From Bacteroidetes bacterium UBA1947 (GTDB lineage Bacteria > Bacteroidota > Bacteroidia > Chitinophagales > Chitinophagaceae): a stretch of DNA of 35,028 nt. The stretch is from contig DDET01000001.1 in assembly GCA_002336915.1 (NCBI GenBank), positions 1-35,028 on the forward strand, read 5' to 3'. The translations under genes were made by a program, and so were the position numbers. This document shows, piece after piece, positions 1 through 7,852 of this stretch. The notes under the pieces were generated by a model, which saw only the letters and a program-made list of their open reading frames with translations, did not search any database and was not told the origin of the DNA. Every line of letters begins with the position of its first letter. Within the stretch, counting starts at the first letter, position 1.

Positions 1-2
1 CC

Positions 3-854
3 AAATATGAAACAGAAAAGAAAGACCTGGAGATACAAAAGAAAAGCCTGCTGCTGAGTAATGCGACACTTGAAATAAGTAAGAAGCGCGTGCAGGTTGG
101 AATACTGATCGGGGCCATTATCGTGTTGCTGATACTGGGCTACCTTTTCTACAACCGGTATAAACTGAAGAAGCAAAGAGAACTGGATGCCGAAATGATA
201 AAACAGCAAGAGCTGCGAACCAAGGCAATAATAGAAGCGGAGGAAAAAGAACGGATCAGGATAGCGAAGGACCTCCATGATGGTGTGGGCCAGCAACTGG
301 CGGCGGTAAAGATGAACCTAAGCGCGTTTGAAGAAAAAGTAGACCGGGACATGGAAACCCAAGATCGCTACAAAGGACTGATCAATATGGTGGACGATGC
401 GGTGAAAGAAGTACGCAGCATATCGCATAATATGATGCCGAATGCATTAATACGCTTTGGACTGGCAACAGCAGTAAGAGAATTCATCGACAAGATAGCT
501 GCTACAGGCTTGTTGAAAATAGACCTGCAAATAGTAGGGCTAAGCGAACGACTGGAGAACACCACCGAAACCGTACTGTACCGTGTACTACAAGAAACCG
601 TGAGCAATATCATAAAGCATGCACAAGCCAGCAAGGTTTCTATCCAGCTTATCAGGGAAGGTGGAGAGCTTACTATGATGATAGAAGACAATGGTAAGGG
701 CTTCGATGCATCGAAGCTCAATGACTTTGCAGGCATAGGCCTGAAAAACATTATCTCCCGCGTGGAGTACCTCAACGGACGTGTAGATTTTGATTCATAT
801 CCAGGGAAAGGTACAACGGTAATAGTAGACCTGTCGGTTGCAAACAAGGAATAG
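3..854 (+). CDS. Sensor histidine kinase, HisKA_3 type (5' partial)
   Basis: The reading frame is open to the left edge, so the start is missing; a GTG at 90 is an in-frame internal codon rather than a convincing start. The visible protein begins with a lysine/glutamate-rich coiled-coil stretch (about 29 residues), followed by one membrane segment (VGILIGAIIVLLILGYLF). Next is a HisKA_3 dimerisation box with the phospho-acceptor histidine in RIAKDLHDGVGQQL, then an ATPase domain with TVSNIIKHAQA (N box), DNGKGFD (G1) and GIGLKNI (G2). In Bacteroidota this tail typically belongs to periplasmic TPR sensor kinases partnered with a LuxR/NarL response regulator; the TPR part would lie upstream and is inferred. 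No regulator gene is visible here. It converges on the APC permease with only 2 bp between the stop codons. Confidence 0.9.
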   Translation, partial: KYETEKKDLEIQKKSLLLSNATLEISKKRVQVGILIGAIIVLLILGYLFYNRYKLKKQRELDAEMIKQQELRTKAIIEAEEKERIRIAKDLHDGVGQQLAAVKMNLSAFEEKVDRDMETQDRYKGLINMVDDAVKEVRSISHNMMPNALIRFGLATAVREFIDKIAATGLLKIDLQIVGLSERLENTTETVLYRVLQETVSNIIKHAQASKVSIQLIREGGELTMMIEDNGKGFDASKLNDFAGIGLKNIISRVEYLNGRVDFDSYPGKGTTVIVDLSVANKE

Positions 855-871
855 ACCTATTCCTTGTTTGC
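840..871. terminator. Shared bidirectional hairpin spanning two convergent stop codons
   Basis: A near-perfect inverted repeat (GCAAACAAGGAATA, a 4-nt centre, TATTCCTTGTTTGC) covers the last codons and stops of both convergent genes. Both proteins therefore end in ANKE. No T-run follows immediately on the plus strand; T7 lies about ten bases downstream. It probably acts as a bidirectional terminator or mRNA 3'-end stabiliser (inference). Confidence 0.6.
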
Positions 872-2602
872 CAGCCTGCTTTTTTTGATACCGTAGGCGA
901 AATAAATCAAAAGTCCTATCACCAGCCAAATAAGGAAGCGCTCCCAATTGGAAGTGCCTGACTCGCAGAGGAGGTAGGTACAGCATAAAAATCCGAGAAC
1001 GGGTATCAAAGAAAAACTCCGGATAAAAGACAGGAAGGCCGTGTATGCAAATACCGCCGTAAACAATAAGTACGGGACTTTTTCGCGAATGACATGCCAG
1101 GCGACTATGCCTTTATCATCTTTAAAATTGAAGAAGGCTTCTATACCACCGGGGTAATACTTAAGAAACAGCACCATCGCGGTAATAAATAATAAGGGGA
1201 TTATCCACTTACTGTTTATGTAGATGATCTTGAATTTGCTTTCCGGCACCAGTTCTTTTTCTCCATGTTCGGTTATTATATCTGCACCTTTAAGATGCGT
1301 GGCCTTTTTTCGTTGTTGTTGCAGGCGTATGATACCCCCGCATACGAGCACGAAAGCGAATAAAGTACCAACGCTGGTAAGGGCAACCACTACCTGCAGG
1401 TTTAGGAACAATGCGGGTACACCTACAAGGACACCTGTAAGAATGGTGGAGAATGACGGTGTTTTGTATTTTAGGTGTATACGTGCAAATATCGGAGGCA
1501 GCAAGCCATCACGGCTCATGCTCATCCATATGCGGGGCTGGCCGAGCTGGAATACAAGCAGTACACTTGCGGTAGCAATTACAGCACTTACAGATACTAC
1601 ACCTGCGATATAATCGGCGTACTTGTTATGCAGGGCGCTGAATACGAAGGCAAGCGGATCGCCCACATTCAATTGTTTGTAGCTGACCATGCCCGTCAGC
1701 ACCAATGCGATAAGCACGTAAACCACGGTACAAATGATAAGGGAGTTGAACATGGCCTTTGGCAGGTCGCGCTGGGGATTGCGGCATTCCTCGGCCGTGG
1801 TGGAAATAGCATCGAAGCCTATATAGGAGAAGAAGACCGCAGATGTGCCTGTTAATACGCCGCTGATGCCATTAGGCAGGAATGGTGCCCAATTGGAGGG
1901 ATGCACGTAAAATGCGCCTGCTACCAAGACCAATAAGATAATAGCCATCTTAAGTATCACCATTGCATTGGTACTACGTTTGGACTCTTTGATACCGATG
2001 TATATGACCCAGGTTATAACAACTGTTATAAGAAATGCAGGGAGATCGCAGATGATCTTGAAATTCCCAAATGCCGGGGCATTTAGCCATGCAGCTTTGG
2101 CTTCCGGGCTGAGCATGTCTTTGGCTGTCCAGTAATCCATGGTGAGGTAGTCGGGTATATGGATACCAAACCCATTGAGCAGGGATGTGAAGTAGTCGCT
2201 CCATGATATTGCTACTGCAATATTGCCTATGGCGTATTCCATAAGGAGGTCCCAGCCTATGATCCAGGCTATTACCTCGCCAAAGGCAACATAAGAATAA
2301 GTATAAGCACTACCCGATACGGGCACCATGCTGGCAAACTCGGCATAACAAAGTGCAGAGAAGCCGCAGGCCACAGATACAAAGAGAAACAATAATACAA
2401 TACCGGGACCACCATCGAAGCTGGCTTTACCAATAGTAGAAAAGATACCCGCGCCCACGATAGCAGCGATACCCATGAAGGTAAGGTCGCGGACGCCCAG
2501 CACCTTATTCATACTGCTAAGGCCGTGGGCATCGGTATGCCCCGCAGCTGCTTCCTTAAGTATATTTTCGACCGTTTTTCTACGGAATATATTTTGCTTC
2601 AT
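857..2602 (-). CDS. APC-superfamily amino acid permease (cationic amino acid transporter type)
   Basis: The product is 581 residues from the ATG at 2602 (MKQNIFRRK). An in-frame start 15 bp upstream is less likely because the family begins close to this cytoplasmic leader. The hallmark APC motif near the N-terminus is GIAAIVGAGIFSTIG, followed by about 12-14 hydrophobic segments. The conserved stretches SYIGFDAISTTAEECRNPQRDLP and FQLGQPRIWMSMSRDGLLP are typical of the CAT/YfnA-like group that imports amino acids by proton symport or exchange across the inner membrane. The hydrophilic insert before the last membrane segments (QQQRKKATHLKGADIITEHGE) is a cytoplasmic loop. The substrate cannot be named from sequence. 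The gene is transcribed alone, divergently from the CMD-like gene and convergently with the sensor kinase. Confidence 0.92.
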   Translation of the reverse strand: MKQNIFRRKTVENILKEAAAGHTDAHGLSSMNKVLGVRDLTFMGIAAIVGAGIFSTIGKASFDGGPGIVLLFLFVSVACGFSALCYAEFASMVPVSGSAYTYSYVAFGEVIAWIIGWDLLMEYAIGNIAVAISWSDYFTSLLNGFGIHIPDYLTMDYWTAKDMLSPEAKAAWLNAPAFGNFKIICDLPAFLITVVITWVIYIGIKESKRSTNAMVILKMAIILLVLVAGAFYVHPSNWAPFLPNGISGVLTGTSAVFFSYIGFDAISTTAEECRNPQRDLPKAMFNSLIICTVVYVLIALVLTGMVSYKQLNVGDPLAFVFSALHNKYADYIAGVVSVSAVIATASVLLVFQLGQPRIWMSMSRDGLLPPIFARIHLKYKTPSFSTILTGVLVGVPALFLNLQVVVALTSVGTLFAFVLVCGGIIRLQQQRKKATHLKGADIITEHGEKELVPESKFKIIYINSKWIIPLLFITAMVLFLKYYPGGIEAFFNFKDDKGIVAWHVIREKVPYLLFTAVFAYTAFLSFIRSFSLIPVLGFLCCTYLLCESGTSNWERFLIWLVIGLLIYFAYGIKKSRLANKE

Positions 2603-2609
2603 ACTAAGT

Positions 2610-2760
2610 AAATTCAAAAGTCAAAAATGCGTGTTGACAGTGAGCATTACGACTAGTCCAAAAGTAAAAATTCAAAAGCCAAAAAGAAATATTATTCAAT
2701 GTTTATGAGTGTTCATACATTTAACAGTACATTTTTTTGGCTTTTCACTTTTGAATTTTG
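2610..2760. repeat. Inverted set of AAATTCAAAAG-type short repeats between divergent genes
   Basis: Three copies of one AT-rich motif sit between the divergent permease and CMD genes. AAATTCAAAAGTC begins at 2610 and AAAATTCAAAAGCCAAAAAG lies at 2667-2686, while the reverse orientation TTTTTGG then CTTTTGAATTTT lies at 2734-2740 and 2748-2759. The second and third copies can pair over 12 + 7 bp, with a 7-nt insertion in one arm. A degenerate relative (AAATTCAAAA units) occurs at about 32858-32890 between SCO and DUF420. Origin and function are unknown. Confidence 0.55.
2659..2666 (-). promoter_or_regulatory. Possible -7 element for the APC permease
   Basis: On the minus strand this reads TACTTTTG, an exact match to the Bacteroidota -7 consensus TAnnTTTG, 56 bp upstream of the permease ATG. 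TTTG upstream is only about 14 nt away, shorter than the usual 19-21, and the match lies inside a repeated motif, so chance is possible. Confidence 0.3.
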
Positions 2761-2771
2761 AACTATATTTT

Positions 2772-3119
2772 ATGAACAAAGTACAGGAATTTAACGAATA
2801 CAGGGAAAAGATGAACGGGGTGATACTTGGGAAACAGAACAAGGTGATCAACCGCTTGTTTAATCTTGATACCAACACTTATGCGGAGGGGGCCTTACCA
2901 ACACGCACCAAAGAAATGCTGGGACTAGTGGCAAGTATGGTGCTACGCTGCGATGATTGCATTAAGTACCACCTGGGCAAATGCCATGATGAAGGGATAA
3001 AGACGGATGAAATGTACGAGATATTTGCGGTAGCCAATATCGTGGGCGGCACTATCGTGATACCGCATACACGCAGGGCTGCGGAGTATTGGGAGGAACT
3101 ACAGGAGGAAGCGAAATAA
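2772..3119 (+). CDS. Carboxymuconolactone decarboxylase (AhpD-like) family protein
   Basis: The product is 115 residues from the ATG at 2772; the frame is open further upstream, but that part is repeat-derived (FFGFSLLNFELYF) and not family-like. The all-helical protein carries the AhpD-type redox motif C60-DD-C63-IKY-H67 after TRTKEMLGLVASMVLR. This is the classic CxxCxxxH arrangement used by alkylhydroperoxidase-like members to reduce peroxides through a thiol/disulfide cycle. The C-terminal GGTIVIPHTRRAAEYW fits the family. The length is typical for a single-domain CMD protein, which would oligomerise in the cytoplasm. The physiological substrate is unknown, and no peroxiredoxin or thiol reductase partner sits next to it. 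The bacillithiol gene bshA lies just downstream on the other strand, which may be coincidence. Confidence 0.88.
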   Translation: MNKVQEFNEYREKMNGVILGKQNKVINRLFNLDTNTYAEGALPTRTKEMLGLVASMVLRCDDCIKYHLGKCHDEGIKTDEMYEIFAVANIVGGTIVIPHTRRAAEYWEELQEEAK

Positions 3120-3151
3120 GTATATAGCCCCTGATAACGCGATAATACATT

Positions 3152-3236
3152 CAACCCCTACGGGGTTGGTGCGGTGACTAAATCAATTACCCCGGATCGC
3201 ATCCGGGGCTATTCACATTAAGTCCCGGTGGGATTT
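3152..3236. repeat. REP-like element: three successive palindromes
   Basis: Three perfect or near-perfect palindromes with 3-nt loops lie in 85 bp between convergent genes: CAACCCC-TAC-GGGGTTG (3152-3168), CCCCGGAT-CGC-ATCCGGGG (3190-3208) and AAGTCCC-GGT-GGGATTT (3220-3236, one G-T pair). The spacers include CTATTCACATTA. The layout resembles intergenic repetitive palindromic clusters seen in many bacterial genomes. It may also terminate transcription of both flanking genes. Confidence 0.65.
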
Positions 3237-3256
3237 CACCTAGTTTAAAAATGATC

Positions 3257-4408
3257 CTAGTTGTGTACAGCGAGCTTTTTGCGGCTGTATTCGGTGACAA
3301 CCTGCTCATACAGCTCTTCGTACATGGGTATGATGCGCTGCTTGCTAAACCCCTGTGCATGCTCAATAGCAGCTTCTTTGAATTGGTCAAGACGAGCGTC
3401 ATCCTCCAACATATAAATGGCTTTTTCGGTCATATCGTGCACATCACCTACCTCGCTTAGGAAGCCGGTCTTACCTTGCACATTGATCTCCGGCAAGCCA
3501 CCTGCATTGGTGGATATAACCGGCACACCACAGGCCATGGCCTCGAGTGCGGAAAGACCAAAGCTTTCATATTGCGATGGCAGGAGGAACAGGTCGCTGA
3601 TGCTGAATATCTCGCTGATATGGTCTTGTTTGCCGAGGAAACGAATGTTATCGGAAATATGAAGGGTGCGGCATAATTCTTCGGCGCTTTGCCTTTCCGG
3701 GCCATCACCAATCATCAATAATTTTGAAGGTATTTTCTCGTGTACTTGCTCGAACACACGTATCACATCCTCTACCCTTTTTACCTTCCTGAAGTTAGAC
3801 ACATGCACCAGGATACGTTCATCAGCCGGGGCAAGCATCTTTTTGAAGTGCTCCTTATCTGTCTGATGAAAGCGCTGTATGTCGACGAAATTGGGTATTA
3901 CATGTATGTCCTTTTCAATAGGGAATGAACGGAAAGTCTCTTCCCGGAGGTTATTCGATACGGCCGTTATGGCATCGGATTCGTTGATGGAGAAGGTTAC
4001 TACAGGCGCATAGGTCTGATCTTTACCTACGAGCGTAATATCTGTGCCGTGCAGTGTAGTAATAAAAGGTATGTCCCTGCCTTGCTTTTTTAATATCTGG
4101 CGGGCAAAATAAGCTGCCGAGGCGTGCGGGATAGCATAGTGCACATGCAACAGGTCGAGCTGATTGTTCAAAATCACATTAACCATGGTGCTGGCCAGGG
4201 CCGTCTCGTAGGGCGGATAATCGAAAAGCGGGTATGTGGGTACTGCGACCTCGTGGTAATAAATATTGGGATGAAAACTAAGCCTGACGGGCTGCTGGTA
4301 AGTGATAAAATGAATCTCGTGGCCTTTGGCAGACAATGCCATACCCAGCTCCGTAGCCAGCACACCGCTGCCACCAAAGGTCGGGTAACATACTATTCCT
4401 ATTTTCAT
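3257..4408 (-). CDS. bshA: N-acetyl-alpha-D-glucosaminyl L-malate synthase BshA
   Basis: The product is 383 residues from the ATG at 4408 (MKIGIVCYPTFGGSGVLATELG). A longer in-frame start at 4459 adds 17 non-family residues and is rejected. BshA is a GT4 glycosyltransferase that transfers GlcNAc from UDP-GlcNAc to L-malate, the first step of bacillithiol synthesis. Visible signatures are GGSGVLATELG, LHVHYAIPHASAAYFARQ, TTLHGTDITLVG, HVSNFRKVKR, and the GT4 nucleotide-sugar motif ESFGLSALEAMACGVPVI followed by STNAGGLPE. The length matches the family (about 380). The minus-strand cytochrome c lipoprotein gene is 102 bp upstream, and no bshB or bshC lies in this window. Bacillithiol use is established for many Bacteroidota as well as Firmicutes, so the call agrees with the rest of the window. 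Confidence 0.95.
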   Translation of the reverse strand: MKIGIVCYPTFGGSGVLATELGMALSAKGHEIHFITYQQPVRLSFHPNIYYHEVAVPTYPLFDYPPYETALASTMVNVILNNQLDLLHVHYAIPHASAAYFARQILKKQGRDIPFITTLHGTDITLVGKDQTYAPVVTFSINESDAITAVSNNLREETFRSFPIEKDIHVIPNFVDIQRFHQTDKEHFKKMLAPADERILVHVSNFRKVKRVEDVIRVFEQVHEKIPSKLLMIGDGPERQSAEELCRTLHISDNIRFLGKQDHISEIFSISDLFLLPSQYESFGLSALEAMACGVPVISTNAGGLPEINVQGKTGFLSEVGDVHDMTEKAIYMLEDDARLDQFKEAAIEHAQGFSKQRIIPMYEELYEQVVTEYSRKKLAVHN

Positions 4409-4510
4409 CTGTTCTGTTTTCGTCAAATAGCCATGCCCGTTAGGGTAAAGCCTGTGCAAATATCACCCATCAATATTAATTCAATGCTATTAGCCTATCA
4501 TTATAAGCTA

Positions 4511-4840
4511 TTAGCTGATGTCTGTAGCATTAGCTATCAGGTAAGCCCTTACGTTAGCGGCCTCATCGGTATTAAGGTGGGCGCGACTTGTCATACGAGG
4601 CAACACATTATTCCATTTGGACACACTATGCGATTGAGGCTCATACAGCTTATGGCATTTGTTACAATGGCTCTGCCAAATGGTTTTACCCTGTTCCATC
4701 TGCGCGGGGGTAAACTTCTTTGCTTCGGCCACCATGGCTGTTGGCGAGGCATCAGCTTTAGAAATTGTCTTGGTTGATGAGCATCTTACCAATAGAAATG
4801 AGGCTGCAACCAAAGCGGATAATGTCAATACTTTTTTCAT
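4511..4840 (-). CDS. Small c-type cytochrome lipoprotein
   Basis: A 109-residue protein with a signal sequence ending at a probable lipidated cysteine (LLVR-C20-SSTK). The arginine just before the cysteine is unusual for a lipobox, so lipidation is likely but not certain. The mature part holds one haem-attachment motif, C59-NK-C62-H63, with M83 (VLPRM) a plausible distal axial ligand. The surrounding FTPAQMEQGKTIWQSHCNKCHKLYEP resembles short class I cytochrome c domains. It would act as a periplasmic or membrane-tethered electron carrier, with unknown partners. The oxidase operon that could use such a carrier lies far to the right (32-35 kb). The gene is transcribed on its own or ahead of bshA (102-bp gap), divergently from the peptidase. 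Confidence 0.85.
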   Translation of the reverse strand: MKKVLTLSALVAASFLLVRCSSTKTISKADASPTAMVAEAKKFTPAQMEQGKTIWQSHCNKCHKLYEPQSHSVSKWNNVLPRMTSRAHLNTDEAANVRAYLIANATDIS

Positions 4841-5015
4841 GCTTCTTATTTAGTATGGTAAATATAAGGGATTTGGCCCTATGGGCGTATAGAAAAACCG
4901 GGGGCATAGTATCCCGGGGAGATGAAAGGTAATAAAAACAGAGCTATACCTGGAAAACGCCCGGCTGGTGCAAAAATCTATTAAAATAATACCCGGGGTT
5001 TTATATTTTTATAAA

Positions 5016-6383
5016 ATGAAATCACGCCTGCTCACCGCTTTGCTTGCTGTAACAGCTCTAAATGTTTTTGCCCAGGATTCGCTAACGCTACGGCATATAT
5101 CCGACGAGATAATGCTGCATGGCACCTGTTATGACAACCTGCGGGTCCTCTGTAAAAAAGTGGGCAACCGCCTAAGCGGATCGCCACAGGCCGTAAAAGC
5201 AGTAAAATGGGGGGAGAAGGCTATGCTTGAAGCAGGTGCGGATAAAGTGTGGTTGCAGCCCGTGGATGTGCCGCATTGGGTGCGGGGTGAAGAGCATTTG
5301 TATGTGAAGGCAGAAGGCGGCCGAAAAACGGAACTGTCTATGTTATCTATAGGCAATACAGAAGGTACCGGTGGCGAAACATGGGACGCGCCCATCGTTA
5401 TGGTGAAGGACCTCGATGAGTTCAATAAACTGCCGGCAGATGAAATAAAGGATAAGATCATTTTCTTTGATTATCATTTTAAGCAAGACCTCATCTTTAC
5501 ATTTGAAGGTTATGGCGATGCGGTTAGGTACCGCTGGCTGGCACCTAACCTGGCTGCATCAAAGGGAGCGATGGCTGTTATTATCCGCTCGGTCTCCACA
5601 GGCGAGGATGATTTCCCACATACCGGGGCGATGCGCTATTTTGACACGGTCAAGCGTCATATACCTGCCGTGGCCATAGGCAATTACAGTGCTGACTGGC
5701 TGGTAAAAAAATGTAAACAAGGCGAGGTGACAGCTTACCTGAGCGCAGAAGCACATATGCTGCCCGACATGGTGCGCTCTTATAATGTTATAGGTGAAAT
5801 AAAGGGCTCTCAACACCCTGAAAAGATAGTAGTAGTAGGCGGGCATCTCGACTCATGGGACGTGGGCGAAGGTGCCAATGATGATGGTACAGGTTGCGTG
5901 CAGTCGATAGAAGTGATACGAACGCTGAAGGCCTTGGGCATCAGGCCCAAATGTACTGTCCGGGCTGTGTTGTTCATGAATGAAGAGAACGGATTGAAAG
6001 GCGGACTGGCTTATGCGGATTCCGCCAAGGCAAGGAATGAAGAACACATCTTTGCGCTGGAAACTGATGCGGGCGGGTTTTCGCCCCGCGGCTTCGGACT
6101 GGATATGAACGATAAGAAAAAGGCACAGGTACTGAAATATAAGAACCTGTTCCTGCCTTATGGTGTTTATGATTTCAACCGTAAGGAAGGTGGTGCAGAT
6201 ATCAGTCCGCTTACCAAAGCGGGAGTACCCAGCGCCGGTTTGCTGCCCGACCCGCAGCGCTATTTCGATCTGCACCATACCGATAATGATGTTTTTGAGA
6301 ACGTGAACCACCGCGAACTAAAACTTGGGGCTGTAGCCGTAACAGGTTTAGTATATTTGATAAGTGAGCATGACCTGAAGTAA
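5016..6383 (+). CDS. Secreted M28-family zinc metallopeptidase (carboxypeptidase Q-like)
   Basis: The product is 455 residues from the ATG at 5016, which begins a clean signal peptide (MKSRLLTALLAVTALNVFAQ). An in-frame upstream start at 4968 would bury that signal. Middle residues 120-250 match a PA-type insert. The C-terminal half carries the M28 co-catalytic zinc ligands in order: H277 (GGHLDSWDVGEG), D289 (NDDGTG), the E323-E324 pair (MNEENGLKGG), D351 (ETDAGG) and H421 (DLHHTDND). All expected ligands are present, so the enzyme should be active as an exported aminopeptidase or dipeptidase. It has no T9SS tail, so periplasmic location is most likely. The ABC permease gene starts 37 bp downstream on the same strand, suggesting co-transcription and a role in peptide scavenging (inference). 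Confidence 0.92.
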   Translation: MKSRLLTALLAVTALNVFAQDSLTLRHISDEIMLHGTCYDNLRVLCKKVGNRLSGSPQAVKAVKWGEKAMLEAGADKVWLQPVDVPHWVRGEEHLYVKAEGGRKTELSMLSIGNTEGTGGETWDAPIVMVKDLDEFNKLPADEIKDKIIFFDYHFKQDLIFTFEGYGDAVRYRWLAPNLAASKGAMAVIIRSVSTGEDDFPHTGAMRYFDTVKRHIPAVAIGNYSADWLVKKCKQGEVTAYLSAEAHMLPDMVRSYNVIGEIKGSQHPEKIVVVGGHLDSWDVGEGANDDGTGCVQSIEVIRTLKALGIRPKCTVRAVLFMNEENGLKGGLAYADSAKARNEEHIFALETDAGGFSPRGFGLDMNDKKKAQVLKYKNLFLPYGVYDFNRKEGGADISPLTKAGVPSAGLLPDPQRYFDLHHTDNDVFENVNHRELKLGAVAVTGLVYLISEHDLK

Positions 6384-6420
6384 ATTGCAGCTAAGTGCAG
6401 CAAAAGCAGGCAGCAGAAAT

Positions 6421-7554
6421 ATGAGCAAAGATCCCGGGCAACAAAGTGATCCTATATTAAAAAAGCTGCTGCGCAAGCCATCGGCTGTGCTTGCATTATG
6501 CATCGTAGGGCTCACTTGCCTTCTGGCCATTTTCGCATACCTAATCGTACCCGATGCTACACCCTATGCCAACAGAATGGTGATAGAACTGGGTGCAAGA
6601 CAGCCGGGATTCAGCAAGCAGTTGTTGTTCATACCTAAAGCTACCGGACAGGAAAAAGAGGGCCATTTTTTTCAATGGTTCAATGGTACGCCGTCGGACT
6701 ACCGGGCGATTCCAATCAATGCTTATCATTTCAATGGAAGAACTTTTGTAGCTGAGCATTATATAGACGAAGGCATATCTGATACCCTATCATTCCCAAC
6801 AGAACAGTTGTTATCTAAAGACAAATGGACATTACCTTTGCCTGAACAGCAGCAATACATAGAAAAGCACCAGTTGAAGAAATATACCTTCTGGCTGGGA
6901 ACTGATCGTTACGGAAGGGATATATTATCCCGGCTGCTTATCGGGGCAAGGGTAAGTATATCGGTGGGGCTTGTGGCGGTATTTCTGTCAATTACGATAG
7001 GTATTGTCCTGGGGTCGCTTGCCGGGTATTTTGGCGGTATCGTAGATAACATGGTCATGTGGATCATTAATATACTGTGGTCGATTCCTACCCTGTTACT
7101 GGTGTTTGCCATCACACTTACTATCGGCAAAGGCTTTTGGGAAATATTTATTGCCATAGGACTCACCATGTGGGTAAGTGCTGCACGTCTCATTCGCGGG
7201 CAGGTACTGGTGCTGCGCGAGATGGAATACATCACTGCTGCAAAGGCACTGGGACTGGGTGATATGCGCATCATCTTCCGCCATATACTGCCCAATATAG
7301 CAGGACCATTAATGGTGATAGCGGCCAGCAATTTTGCTGCGGCCATACTTATCGAAGCGGGGCTCAGTTTCCTGGGGATCGGGGTGCAACCACCACAACC
7401 ATCCTGGGGATTGATGATCAAAGAGCACTACAATTTTATCCTCACCAACCGGCCTCTGCTGGCCATTATTCCCGGCATTGCCATTATGTTACTGGTATAT
7501 GCATTTAATGTACTGGGTAACGCTTTGCGTGATGTTTTAGATGTAAGGGATTAA
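6421..7554 (+). CDS. ABC transporter permease, OppC/DppC type
   Basis: The product is 377 residues from the ATG at 6421 (MSKDPGQQ); an earlier in-frame TTG at 6385 is less plausible. The first membrane segment (about residues 22-43) is followed by a periplasmic insert of about 110 residues before the conserved core, whereas OppC/DppC proteins usually have a shorter loop. The core begins at TFWLGTDRYGRDILSRLLIGARVSI, the standard OppC motif, and contains five more membrane segments. The EAA coupling motif is EYITAAKALGLGDMRIIFRHILPN. This would be one half of the membrane channel of a di/oligopeptide or nickel importer. No DppB partner, ATPase or binding protein is in the window, so those would be encoded elsewhere. 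The upstream neighbour is a secreted peptidase, which makes peptide import the best guess. Confidence 0.9.
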   Translation: MSKDPGQQSDPILKKLLRKPSAVLALCIVGLTCLLAIFAYLIVPDATPYANRMVIELGARQPGFSKQLLFIPKATGQEKEGHFFQWFNGTPSDYRAIPINAYHFNGRTFVAEHYIDEGISDTLSFPTEQLLSKDKWTLPLPEQQQYIEKHQLKKYTFWLGTDRYGRDILSRLLIGARVSISVGLVAVFLSITIGIVLGSLAGYFGGIVDNMVMWIINILWSIPTLLLVFAITLTIGKGFWEIFIAIGLTMWVSAARLIRGQVLVLREMEYITAAKALGLGDMRIIFRHILPNIAGPLMVIAASNFAAAILIEAGLSFLGIGVQPPQPSWGLMIKEHYNFILTNRPLLAIIPGIAIMLLVYAFNVLGNALRDVLDVRD

Positions 7555-7852
7555 TATTTAAGGACAGTAGCTGAAAGCTTCGTATATTGCAAATACAAAA
7601 TCATCTTTATTTCCTGATACGTATCTGCGTCTCTTTGTGAATTAATCACCGGAATTAAAGAAGAACAAAGAATTACATTAACCGCCGGCATTGTGTGGTC
7701 AAGCAATTTACACACCGGATCGGTTGGGAGAAAAAAAAACAAAATAGAACATTTCTTAAAGGCAACACTTCTTCATTTGAATGAAGAGCTATGCCATAAT
7801 ACACATTAGCCAAGCCTTCAAGGGTTTGGTTAGCGTAAAACAAATAATTTTT
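7555..7852. other. 298-bp intergenic region
   Basis: AT-rich spacer between the permease and the amidotransferase. It contains a weak 6-bp hairpin (CTTCAT-TTGA-ATGAAG) near 7767-7785 and an A8-9 run near 7732-7740. I see no terminator, RNA gene or coding remnant that I can support. Confidence 0.5.

Noticed and set aside
4124..4777. A 217-codon plus-strand frame opposite bshA and the cytochrome gene
   Set aside because: It spans two convincing minus-strand genes and their spacer, and the translation resembles no protein family.
4890..5005. Cluster of CCGGGG-type motifs between the cytochrome and peptidase genes as another REP element
   Set aside because: The arms pair only partially and lack the short-loop palindromes seen at 3152-3236.
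7767..7785. CTTCATTTGAATGAAG hairpin as a terminator
   Set aside because: The stem is only 6 bp, AT-rich and not followed by a T-run.
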